64,000 nt of DNA from Allomyces arbusculus. Taxonomy: Eukaryota > Blastocladiomycota > Blastocladiomycetes > Blastocladiales > Blastocladiaceae. Position numbers and translations under genes: made by a program. The stretch is taken from contig JADHYV010000011.1 of NCBI GenBank assembly GCA_027604705.1, positions 248,001-312,000 of the forward strand. The letters run 5' to 3'. The notes beneath the pieces are model-generated. The model searched no databases, was not told the DNA's origin, and saw only the letters and a list, made by a program, of their open reading frames with translations. Below are positions 11,381 to 21,889 of this stretch, piece by piece. Within the stretch, counting starts at the first letter, position 1. Each line of letters opens with the position of its first letter.

Positions 11381-12675
11381 GGCACGGCGTGACGATTCGG
11401 GGGCGGTGGTGTGCAAAAGAAATGCATTGTCGTCCGGTTTTTTTCACCTGCTTGGTGTGGTCAGAGTTGGCAGGGCGGTGCGCAGATGCGTGGATCGCTT
11501 GCTCAGCGGTTGCGCTGTCAGTCTTGCCCATCGTTGAGGTCCCTTTGCATTTCGTGTTACTCATTGGTTGGAAGCATCAACAACCCGTCCGTCGTGACCG
11601 CATCAAACACACCAACCATTTTTCCCACATGACATCTTTGAGGATCAACAACACTTTTATGAGTTCTCATTCGAAACGAACCAACTTGAGTACCGTTGTC
11701 CTCTCTAGTTAGCTCGCGCCAGCTTGCGCCATGAGCATACGTGAGCACGATTGTTGCTGAGAGAGTACATTTGGCAAGACGGTTTGCTCTTTGTGACACT
11801 CAGAAAGAAGGGGGAGCAAACTTGGCACCAACTTTCGGGATCACTACTCGCCAGCTGACCAGAAATTTCTGCCCATGGACAAGCCAATGATGCTCACGCT
11901 CCCGCTCGCATTACACGGTCAGACCAAACCTCAAGCGTAAGCCTCAATTGAGTGACAACCGGGTGTTCATAACTTTCAGCCGGGCTCAAGTCTGGCCAGG
12001 GCCACAAAATCGATATGTGGAAGCAGTGTCAAACATACCCGACCGTGGAGGGAGACGATCTATGATGCTGCGCGCGGCCATGAGGCGCAACGACGAGGGC
12101 ACTGGCCGGTCGAAATCTATCCACCTTGCACCGGCAGCGTCCGCCGGAACTTGTCACGCGTGCCCGGACACGCCTGGTGGCCGGATCCGGTCAAATCGCA
12201 TGCGCACGGGGCGGGTGGATTCGAGTTGCAGAGCCGGGTTCCCGGCGGCCGGTGCATCTGTCTGCTCTTCGGTGACCGCAGGCGCGATGACAACGAGGGA
12301 AAGAAGAGCCAAGTGCGAAATCGGCGGTCTGCGTCACTCGCAGGTGACGAGTGCTGGACGCGTTGGTGCTGGCCGCCGCCTCCGCTCCAGACCGACGGCG
12401 CTGATCATGTCTCGGCGGGCCCGCGTGCCGCCGTCCGTCCCCCGATCGAATGTGGACCCACGGCGACGACACTTGGCGCGCTGGATGCCGCGCGGCCATC
12501 GCCACCGCCGACGCGGCCGCCGTGCCGCGACCCGCCATAAAGCCGCGGCGCGACCCGCTCGCCGTCGCTCCGCATCGCGCTCCTCGATTGCACGCTCGCC
12601 AAGACCGACGAGCCAGCCCACCCCCGCTCCGCGACGCGCCGCTCCCGCCCCACCGAGCCCTCTCCTCGCACCACC
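11381..12675. other. Spacer between RPL32 and the promethin-like gene
   Basis: About 1.3 kb. The first ~600 bases are AT-richer than the genes (RPL32 3' region). The last ~300 bases are very GC-rich and lead into the next ATG. No supported gene. Confidence 0.55.
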
Positions 12676-13793
12676 ATGTCGATGTTTGAAACGGCCCCCT
12701 ACAGCGCGACGACGGCCTCGCGCCAGCCCGGTATGGGCATCCCCGACCCGAGCACGACCAAGTACGCGACGACGACGGGCGCGACGCCCGGTTCCTACCC
12801 GCCCGGCGAGTATACGGGCGCGCCGACGGCGACGACGACCGAGTACGGCGCGCCTGGCGAGAGTCCCGGCGTCGGGTACAGCACGTTTGGCGGCGAGCGC
12901 ATGAAGCCGACGACAATGGGCGCCGCCGAGACAATGTCGAAGATGCCCTACACGGGCGTCGGTATGCCGACCGGGTACGGCGGTGCTGGGATCCCGCCAC
13001 TTGGCACTGAGCAGCCGTCGATGATGGGGACGACGACAACGCCGCGCGTCTACGCGGGCGAGTCGGTGCTCGACCAAGTGTTTGGCACGGTCTGGAACAT
13101 GGTCACGTCGGTGCTTGGCACGGTGGCCAACACGTTCGGGTGGGTCTGGCACCCGCTGCGCGACACCGTCTGGTCGACGGCGTCGTGGACGGCCGCGACG
13201 GTGCAGTCAACGCTGGCGCAGTTCCCGATGCTGCGCGCGTTCGTCTACCGTACGTTGCCGGCACGCGATGGCATGCGTAATAGATGTGAGACCGAGACTG
13301 ACTGACTGTTCGGATGGCGCGCAACGCGACGATACTGCTAGTGTTTGGCCTGATCACTGCGATCCCGCTGGGCATCTTTGCGACGTATGCCGCCATCTCG
13401 CTTGGCATTTGCCTGAGTACGTTTGCTTGCTGCGCTTCCCTTTCGCGTCGTTGCTCTACCAGACCGCCACTGACGCACATCAATCTCACTCTCCCCTGCT
13501 TCACGTCCATAGCGATTGCCGCGGTCGGCGTCGGCATTGTCGAGGGGATTGCGCTTGGGATCGGCCTGCTGGTGCTCGGGCCGATCCTCTTTTTCAGCTT
13601 CTGGGGCACGCTGCTCGCGCTCGGCCTCTACTACGCGTCCTACTATGCGCTCAACCTCGCGTCGTCGTCGATTGGGACCGCTCAGCAGATGGGCATTGCG
13701 CCGACGGGCCCCGTCACGAGCATGGTCAAGGAAATGTCTACCGAGACGGCGCGCGGCCTGCAGGGCACCAAGGAGATGCTCGTCGGCGTGTAG
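12676..13793 (+). CDS. Promethin/LDAF1-like multipass membrane protein (tentative)
   Basis: Probable integral membrane protein. Exons 12676-13249, 13342-13416 and 13513-13793 (introns 92 and 96 nt, both GTACGT) give 309 residues. Residues 1-130 are Thr/Gly/Pro/Tyr-rich and probably disordered. Residues 130-190 are aromatic and helix-prone, with VFGTVWNMVTSVLGTVANTF and a run of tryptophans. Residues 192-270 form an almost continuous hydrophobic block: FGLITAIPLGIFATYAAIS, IAAVGVGIVEGIALGIG and LLVLGPILFFSFWGTLLAL. Such a small Gly-rich hydrophobic block resembles the promethin (LDAF1/LDO) hairpins that mark lipid-droplet formation sites on the ER. That assignment rests on hydropathy and composition alone. 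The ATG has a strong ACCACCATG context. The first intron's acceptor (CTAG at 13341) lies downstream of an in-frame stop and an ATG that must not be used. Confidence 0.75.
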
Positions 13794-15440
13794 ATGCGGC
13801 GCGCCGGTAGGGTGAGCGAACGCGGCGCGGCTGCGGCCGATGATGAAGGGCGCGGGCGATCCAGTCGCGCGCCGAGGGCGCCGAGGGCGGCAGACAGAGC
13901 AAGATCGAGTTGTTGACCGTTTTGGTGTTGGTGTTGATTCTGAATGTGTCATCTGTGCGTTTGATCTCCCGAGCCGGCCACGGTTGGCTTTGGCAGCGGC
14001 GGCAGCCTGTGCGCGTCGAGCGAAAATGCTTCTTTGGCCATGATCATGAGTAATGGATCTTCTCTTCTTCTGACGCTTTTGAGCTCGAAGCCGACACCAG
14101 TCTGTCGGGTCGCAGTCCTGCAAATCGGTCGACCACAGTCCTCGCTGACATTGTGCATCGTCGGCCGGTTGCAGGATGTGCTCAACCGTATTATGAATCC
14201 GCTCTCTGTTGTCGCGTTTTGGCGCCGTGGACATATTGGATCCGTGGTTGCATGCCAATAGGTACCGTGCTTGCATGTCAGCGTGCGGTTAGAATTAGCG
14301 CCGTCTCTGTATGACTGGTCAGGACGCTTCGATGTCCTGTTACGAGAATTTTGCATTTCCACGCTGATTTTTTTATCCCACGGTCATAGTCTTTCTGACA
14401 CTGGGCATTCTCTTGGTGCATGTGGCTCTGGCGATTGTTTTGTTTGCTGACGCTGGGTCGCTGGCTCGAATCATAGCCTCTCAAACTCCGTCCTTGACAC
14501 ATCAGAGTGTCAAATAAGCGCCAAAGAATGGCGGAAACTTGGAGAATTACAATATCATGCTCACGTTTCAGTTTGTGAGGTCGGTGTGGTGAACAACCCT
14601 GCTGTACCGTTGCGCGGTGGTGGTTCAGGTGTGGCTGAGGGGCGGTATGTCAGCATTTCTTACAAGTCGTGTTCAATCAACGATCACCAATGTTACCAAC
14701 GACATTTCACATTCATCGACTTTCCCACAATTTCGTGCTCTTTCCAATAGGAACCATTCTTCGACTTCAGAGCACAGCAGTCTCAGACCAGACAGATGAT
14801 CAGAACAAGGGCAGAGATTGCTGCAGATCTGCAGTGGGTTATAGAAAGTGGGCGGCCCGCCAGTGGGCCGCGTTGGAAAGGAGGGGCCGGAAAGCACATT
14901 GTAGCGAGAGAGTATACATGGCGGCCTGTGTTGAAAGCCAGTGGGCAGGCCACCAAGGCGCGCAGTGGGTGGTGAGAGACGCGTTCAAACTAGTGACCAT
15001 AGTATGTAGACCACGTGTTCCATTATCGACCCTGAGTTGTCCCCCTCCAGCCGCGATTTCGTGCTACTGCCGTGCACCCTCCCCGGCGCTCGATTTCTAT
15101 ACCAAACGCTCTGCCACTCGCTGCAAACTCGCTCTCGACCCTAATTCCACCAAGACCCCGGTTCTCCGCAAGCCGCTGCGACTCTACCGGTTGCGATCCG
15201 GCCTCTTTCCATCACTACCTCGGCCCTCTACTCTCCCCTCAGCGGAGCGACCGCAACCCGCGCGCCTTCACCGGGCCTCGATTCCCGCCTTCGGCGAGCC
15301 GGAATCAATTGACACCGACTGTGTGCGACGACGCGCTCTATCCCGGTGACGACACGGGCCCATTTCGGTGCTCTATCGCTGATTTTGCGCGACACGACCC
15401 CTCGCTTCTTCCGGCTCCGTGATCTCACGTCTTCCCCGCC
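13794..15440. other. Spacer between the promethin-like gene and the Ras gene
   Basis: About 1.65 kb with no supported gene. The middle part (about 13990-14800) is AT-richer. The 400 bases before the Ras ATG are C/T-rich, as in a promoter and leader. Confidence 0.55.
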
Positions 15441-16489
15441 ATGGCGCCGCCCGAGGACAAGTTTGAGCTGGTCCGTTAGGCATCCGCCCAGATTGGTAGG
15501 TCGTACGGTGCCGATGCGCGCAACTGATCCGTGCTCGTGATTCTGTTCCACTGCCAGGTTGTTGTGGGCAGCGGTGGTGTCGGAAAGTCGTGCATGACGA
15601 TCCGGTTCCTAAAAGATGACTTCACGTCCGATTACGATCCGACTGTCGGTGCGTTGCCCGCGTTTGCCACCGATCCCGATCGTGATGGGCTGCGTTCGCT
15701 GATTTATGGCGGTTGCGTGTAGAGGAGAACTACCGTAAGAATGTCGTGGTCGACTCGCAGGCGTGCCAGCTCAACATTGTCGATACAGCCGGCCAGGTGC
15801 GCGCACTCGTGTCGCTCGGCCCACTTCTCTCCCCCTGCACGCGTGGCTCACGCTCCACGACGCCCAATAGCAAGAGTACGAGGCACTGCGCGACCAGCAT
15901 CTCGCGTCGGGCAACGGGTTCCTGCTCGTGTTTGCGCTCAACTCGTCCGAGTCGCTCGAGGAGGCCAAGCAGCTGCGCGAACGTATTTTGATGAGCCGCA
16001 ACAAGAAGAAGTTGCCCATGGTCGCCGTCGGGAACAAATGCGTGCGTAATTTCCGCTCTTCGCTCTCCTGTTTCGCGACTGACCTGCGATCCCCCGCATG
16101 TTCAGGATCTACCCGAGTCGGCGCGGCAAGTCGACCAGAGCACGGCACAGGCCGCGTTTGCCGCACTGAAAGTGCCCTACTTTGAGACCTCGGCCAAGGT
16201 ACGTTCCTCCCCTCCCCCTCCCTTCCCTCGTCCCCAATCGACCTCTCACCGGTCTCCCGTACGGCACGACCAGGCCAATATCAACGTCACCGAAGCGTTC
16301 CAAGAGCTCGTGCGGCAATGCCGCAAGGACGCGAGCAAGGGCAGCGACGCCGGCGGGGCCGGTGCGGGCAGTAGCAGTGCCGGCAAAGGCAGCAGCAGCA
16401 ACGCGGCTGGCGCAGGCGCCGCAGCGGGTGGAGCCGGCGCGGCCGACGGGGCCGGGGGCGGCGGCGGGTGCAAGTGCACGATCATGTAG
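15441..16489 (+). CDS. Small GTPase of the Ras/Rap subfamily with CaaX box
   Basis: Membrane-anchored signalling GTPase. Six exons, 15441-15470, 15558-15648, 15723-15796, 15871-16041, 16106-16198 and 16274-16489, give 224 residues. The P-loop is [11 protein letters not shown], with Ser at the Ras residue-11 position as in Rap. Switch I is YDPTVEENYRK. Switch II is [15 protein letters not shown], keeping the catalytic Gln that Rap1 replaces with Thr. The guanine-specificity motifs are GNKCDLP, split exactly by an intron between C and D, and ETSAK. The hypervariable region is a long Gly/Ala/Ser tract ending CKCTIM: a CaaX box, with a second Cys two residues upstream that may be palmitoylated. 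Intron 5 (75 nt) is in frame and stop-free, so uncorrected translation reads through it. I cannot separate Ras from Rsr1/Rap by eye. Confidence 0.93.
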
Positions 16490-18353
16490 GACGAGAGCGA
16501 TGGCGTGGGTGGATTGGACTGGGACTGGGTGGGGGTGCACGTTTGGTGCCGGTGGGCGCCAGCTGGCGGCTGGCGGCTGGCGGCAGTGGGACTGGACCGT
16601 TTGAATGAAGGGATGGAGTGCGATGCAACACGATTGGGTTATGGCAACGGAACCGTGTGGCGACCACTTCAGGTTGGCAGCGGCGGCAGCAACGGCAATG
16701 TTCGCGAGCATGGTGACACACACGGACCGCCGCGCATCGGGCACGTTTCGGGCAGGTGGTGAACGTATGTACGCGTCGCCGCGTCGGATTCACCACCGCG
16801 ATCGTGGGCGACAACAACAGGTCCGGCGCGCGACGGAGTCTCGCCAAGACGGTGACGTGCAGAAACTTCGCCCACCTATTTGATTCGAGGGCCGACCCAA
16901 CGTCGCGCGTTGGGTTCGCCACCACGATCGTGGGCGGCGGGAGGGCCACAGAGAGCGAGACGTGCAGAAACTTTTGATTGGCCGGTTCCTGTCGTTCACA
17001 AGGAAACGTGCAAGGTTTTGGTGTAACCGCCATGGAACGTTCGAGACGATGTGCCGCTGGGCGTGCGAATGGGCGTGTCCAAATCGCTGTTGTCGCCCGT
17101 TTGGTTTCGAGAAGCGGCGGCGCCTCACGTCGGCGCGCATGCAGCTCTGGCGAGCTGGTCAGGTTGCCACATCTTTGAACGATGCAGTCGATTTCTTCTG
17201 TATGTTTTCATTTTTCATTTTTCATCACCAAACAGCGTTTGTATCACAGTCCGCATCGGACCATCGTGCTGGTCGGCGTTATGCTCGCGTTCAAATGGGA
17301 TGCTGCTGTTCGAGCCCTGCTGTGGCAAAACGTGCAGCGACGACCGTGCGCACATTCTGCCTGACCCGAACCAAACAGACTGCCCATAGCTCGCTCCAGC
17401 TCATCGCACAGGCGATCAATGCGCGCGACAATGCGGGCTGTCACAGGTCCCTGGTCAGCGATCGCGGAGCGGCAGCAACGTCGCTGATGAGCTCTTTTGC
17501 TGCGCGCACAGAGAGTGCCGTGGGCACCCGTGGCGAACGTGCTCGAAGGCGCTCGAAAGGTGAGCGAAGGCAGCCCCAGGCAAGGCAACGCCAATCGTCG
17601 ACCATGAACTCGTTGCCAGAATGTTGTTAGGCGTTGCTCGGCGCGCGTCGTCGCCCACGGCGCGCGCCGATGTGGCGTCAAAACAAGCAGCCCCCCCGCA
17701 CTTCGAGCATGTTCTGGCAGCGCTCTGACTGTTCTTTGGGCAGGGGAATCGCCGGGCCTCTAGCCGGGCGCCCACGCAGAAGCCGGCAGAGCGGTGGACC
17801 GCCCGCAGGCATGCCAAACTAGAAACGTCTCGCACTGTTCACTTTCTTTGCCCATCACCACCACGTTTTCTGGCCCTTCTGCACCGCCCGCGCGCCGCAC
17901 GCATGACATCCTCGCCAAAGCGCACGCACGCAACCCATGGATGACCATGCCCAGGACACGTCGTTGCGCACATCAAGCAGGTCGACCTCGCGTTGTGGTC
18001 CCTCGCTTGCCTCGTCCTGCCCGCACGACCCACCACCATGGCGTTTTTCGCAGTTGATCACGGCGTCGACATCAGCACGCACAAACGACCTCGTTCTTCC
18101 AGAACTCCCGCGCGCCGTACATAAACCGCACCGGCCCCCGCCAGATGACAAGCAAGACCGTGGCCAGTACTCCAACTCGTCTCTCTGCCAACCACCCGAC
18201 GGCGCCCACCTGGCTCGACCGCGGCTGCAGCAGCGCTACTGCCATCAGCCCTTCCGCACCGTGCCTTCGCTCTCGCGCCTTCGCTCGCTCGCTGCCTCTT
18301 CCGACCAACCGGCCACGACCTCGACCACGACTACCGCGTGATCCTGACCGAAA
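16490..18353. other. Spacer between the Ras gene and the MFS transporter
   Basis: About 1.9 kb with no supported gene. It contains an imperfect direct repeat (16786-16977, listed separately). The final 300 bases are CT-rich and are probably the transporter's promoter and leader. Confidence 0.55.
16786..16977. repeat. Imperfect two-copy direct repeat
   Basis: Blocks at 16786-16810 and 16912-16936 share 22 of 25 bases (core CGATCGTGGGCG, preceded by CACC/CACCA). Blocks at 16854-16868 and 16959-16973 share GACGTGCAGAAACTT exactly. The two offsets (126 and 105 bp) differ by 21 bp, as expected if one copy lost or gained that length after a duplication. Noncoding. Confidence 0.7.
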
Positions 18354-20079
18354 ATGGGCCTCTACGACGTCTTCAACGGTCCGGAGAAGAAGAACTTGAC
18401 GATTTACATCGTCGGTATCATGTACGTGGTCGCCCGCTTCACCTCCCGCCGCTGCGCCGGTCTTCCATTGCGCCGGTCTTCCATTGGCCTCTTGCAGTAG
18501 GAAGTTCACAACGACCCCCTCATCCACCAACCCTAGGTGCTACAAGTTTGCCCTCGAGACCATGACGGGCTGCATGAGTAATATTGTCTTGACGCGCTAC
18601 AAGTACAACCCGGCCGACGCGTGGGGCGTTATCGTCTCCGTCAACTACGCGTGCCAGTCGATTGGTTCCCTGCTCGTCGCACCGCTCATCAAGCGGTGGT
18701 CCACGCCGCGTGTTCTGTCCGTCTCGATCCTGCTCTTTGGTCTGCTCGTCCTGATTGTCCCGATTCTCGAGGGCGTCACGGGCGGCGGCAGCACGGGTCT
18801 GGGTGACGAAAAGAACTACCGCGAGGGCTCTTGGCCGCCCATGATCATTGCCTTCTTGTTCCCGGCGGTCGGTATCTTCCACGGTATCGTCGAGCTGATT
18901 CGCCGCGTCATTCCGCGTGATATTGTCGGCGGCGACCCGGTCAAGCTCAAGAAGATGGACAGTACCGTGCACATTTGCTACGAGGTGGCCGGTACCGCCG
19001 GTGCCCTGCTTTCGCGCTACTGGATTTCCTACTTCAACTACGGCTACTCGCTTGCGCTGATCCCTATCTTCTTCACGGGCGCGTCGCTCATCTGGTCGCA
19101 AATTAAGCTCACGTCGGAGCAGCCCGATGCCGAGGTCGGTCGCCCCAAGCTGCGCCGCCACTCGACGTCGATTCTTGGCGAAATGGCCGCCATCTTCAAG
19201 GCCTTCTTCTGGTCGGTCTGGGTCGGTCTCAAACTCGTGTGCTTCAACCGCTCGCTCGCGTGGCTCATTCCGGCCTACACGCTCCCGCTCGTGCTGCACC
19301 GGTACCTCGAGAACGTGCTGTTTGCGCACTACGCCAACTTTGCGCTGTCCAAGGGCTCTTACCAGCAGCTGCTCGTGTCGGGCTCCAACTTTGGCGAGTT
19401 GTGCGGTGCCTTCTTCGTGCTCATGTTCTCGAACGCCGTCCCGACGCCGATCCCGTGGCTGCGCCTCGACGCCATCACGCTCATGATTGTCTGGATCTTC
19501 CCGTTCGCGACGCCGTTCGCCAACATCGAGGGCTGGGTCTGGTTCCTTGCCGCGATCATGATCTTCATCTCCTTCGGGTGGGCATCGGGCGATGTCTCGC
19601 TCGTGGCCTACGTGCAGTCGCGTCTCGCCAAGGTCGAGGACATTGACCCGACCGTCTCGCCGCTCGGCGCCGTCATGGCCTTCCTCTACGTGCTCTACAT
19701 CATCGTCTTTGCGATCGTCAACAAGGTCGTCGGCAACATCATGGACTCGTACGTCAAGGATCTCGTTAAGACGCTCGGGTCGGCCAAGAAGTGGAAACCC
19801 CTCGTCGGGCTCAAGGCCACGCAGGACGCCATGTTCTGGACGGGCGGTGTCGTCATGTCGGTCTGTGCCGTGATTGTCCTGCTCGCCACGTTCATCCCGC
19901 GCGGGTCGTTTGCGCTCAACCCGCAAGTGATCGACGACCACGATGATGAGGCCGATATCATGGCGTCGATGGGTACCGACCCGCAGGCCGCGGCGCGTGC
20001 ACGCGCAGAGGCCGGGAAGGAGGGCAAGGACGGCGAGGGGTACGCGCGCAAGGAGATGATCGAGGCCATTGTCGCGTAA
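18354..20079 (+). CDS. Multipass membrane transporter, MFS-like
   Basis: Probable major-facilitator-type transporter of unknown substrate. Exon 1 (18354-18421) and exon 2 (18537-20079) give 536 residues. About 11-12 hydrophobic segments are visible, including WGVIVSVNYACQSIGSLLV, VLSVSILLFGLLVLIVPIL, PPMIIAFLFPAVGIFHGIV, LALIPIFFTGASLIW, AITLMIVWIFPFATPF, WFLAAIMIFISFGWAS, AVMAFLYVLYIIVFAIV and GGVVMSVCAVIVLLATFI. A basic cytosolic loop near the middle (GRPKLRRHSTS) and an acidic, Ala-rich tail are present. Two in-frame acceptors exist for the only intron: TTGCAG ending 18497 and CCCTAG ending 18536. They differ by 13 codons; I chose the second because it gives IVGIMCYKFALETM. The intron also holds a perfect 16-nt tandem duplication. 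I see no diagnostic substrate motif. Confidence 0.82.
18454..18485 (+). repeat. 16-nt perfect tandem duplication inside the transporter intron
   Basis: GCGCCGGTCTTCCATT occurs twice head to tail just before the alternative acceptors. Its effect, if any, would be on spacing between the donor and the branch site. Confidence 0.9.
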
Positions 20080-21602
20080 GTTGGCCAAGAGGGGGCATTT
20101 TGTGTATAATTGACGCTTTCATTTTTGTTGGGAGAAGGCGCTCGTTCGGTTTTGGAGTTGACGATGTAGTAGCACCCGTTTTGATTGACATTTGGTTCGC
20201 TCTGTTCGTTGGCGGAGACGGCCAGTTGTTGCCGTCTTTGATGTTTGCTGTCGAGCACCTGCCGATTTCTTACAATAGATTACCCTCTTTCTGCCCACTT
20301 TGACCTGTACTTGAGCGCACTGAAGGGGCCATGGGCCATAATTCTAGGCATGGTTGGTCGTGACGTATGAGCCAGTAGTCGCACTCTGCCTTCCCCGCAC
20401 CAACTGACATTGCCGTTTGGTGCGCATGCCGCACACCAGGCTTCTCCACCTCGGCGCGATCTTCTGGGCCGCATCCAGTGCGCGAACGAGTTCACATGTG
20501 GCCGGTCAAACGCTGGCGCAGTGCAGCGAGGCATGCAGCCGCGATTGCCCTCGTTACGAAAAACTGGGCAATAACCGGCTGGCGTCAATCAAGAGGATAC
20601 ATATCATCGCAGATAGGTTATAATTACATTCGAACTTAGAGCTGGGACAGAGGCAAGCATATTTCTTTCTGGTTGTGATTCACTGGCGATGGTGCTTTGT
20701 GCTCACGCTGTTCTTGCTCGGTCGTCATATCGCAGGCTCGCCGCCCGTTGCGAGGACCATTATTATCCCCGGTCTGCTGCGCTGGTTCGTTCATTTTCAA
20801 ACTCACAGGGATGATTATAGACTGGATTCCCAGAAAGATGTTGCGCTCAAAAGGCCGACCCTTTCCAAAGCTCTGACCGTGGTCGAGAGATCCGTTGCTT
20901 TGATGCTACACGTATATATGAGCCTTCAGTGATCAACATTCCGACCGAGCGCCATTCAGCGCGACAATCCATTTACATATCAGTTTTCGCAAGCCAACAT
21001 GATGAGCCTTTCCAATCATCAAAATGCATGTTTCGCAAAACTCTGAATGAAATTTGAAAAATCCCGGCGAAGCGAGTATCGAGCAAAAGAAAAGCGTCAA
21101 CGACATCTGCAGTGAGAAAAAGTGATGAAGGTTGAAGCCAAACAGATCGACAGCACCGCCCTTGGTGCCGATATGCGCCGCTTGCAATAAGAATGACCTG
21201 AAAGAAAGCATGACCAACGAAGAGCAGCGACGTCCGGCACGCGTAATTCGAACACGCGCAACTCGATCATGTCCAATATCTTTGCAGCGGGAACGGATGA
21301 GACGGTCCAGCATCAAGACCTTAATCGCCAGCGCATGTTGCGCTCGGTATTGACCAGTGTGGCATCCACCGGATTTACTGCCCATTCTGTCGCGCCAACG
21401 TCGCCGCCAACTAACCCGAGCTGGATCTATCACGTAAAGAGGAGCGACCACTGGGTCCAGGAACCCACATTTCGCGCTGCCGCCAAGCATGGTGCGCCTC
21501 GGGTGGTCATGAATCTGTTTGAGCGAGAACTAAAGCGAGCAGGCATCACTAAACGAGACCTCGCTCAATCGCTCGCTCATCACTTTTGTTGGACTAAAGT
21601 AT

Positions 21603-21756
21603 GGGAAGAACGGGATCAACAAGGAATCACGGGCCGATCAATCCGTTACTGAGTACCAAAAACGGTCCGCGTTCGTGACGGGAAGTAAGGGATCAACCAG
21701 GAATAACGGGTCGATCCATCCGTTGCTGGGTCCCAAAAACGGTCCGCGTTCGTTAC
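21603..21756. repeat. 77-bp imperfect tandem duplication upstream of the fungalysin gene
   Basis: Two head-to-tail copies, 21603-21679 and 21680-21756, with about ten differences in 77 bases. Both begin GGGAAG, contain GGGATCAAC and end with CAAAAACGGTCCGCGTTCGT. The second copy ends about 130 bp before the protease start codon. Confidence 0.9.
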
Positions 21757-21810
21757 GCATAGCGTTGACACCTCATGTTGGCCGGCATAACGGCGGGATG
21801 ACTGGCGCTC

Positions 21811-21817
21811 TATAAAT
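21811..21817 (+). promoter_or_regulatory. TATA-like box of the fungalysin gene
   Basis: TATAAAT lies about 75 bp upstream of the ATG in otherwise GC-rich sequence, just after the 77-bp duplication. Confidence 0.5.
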
Positions 21818-21889
21818 CGCTCGCATTGCCGCGCACGCCCGTGCATCGTTATTGACAGTGCTCGACACATTTCTGCACCCGCCATACCC

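Larger units (their letters stand above)
20080..21889. other. AT-richer spacer between the MFS transporter and fungalysin
   Basis: About 1.8 kb, clearly less GC-rich than the flanking genes. No supported gene: the best minus-strand frame (20933-21490) has no recognisable domain. It ends with a 77-bp tandem duplication and a TATA-like box upstream of the protease. Confidence 0.6.

Noticed and set aside
18520-20088. 522-codon open frame antisense to the transporter
   Set aside because: It exactly mirrors the transporter exon; strongly GC-ending codons remove stops from the opposite strand, and its translation is charged low-complexity sequence without domains.
20933-21490. 185-codon minus-strand frame before the fungalysin gene
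   Set aside because: No recognisable motif and AT-rich composition unlike the genes; could be chance.
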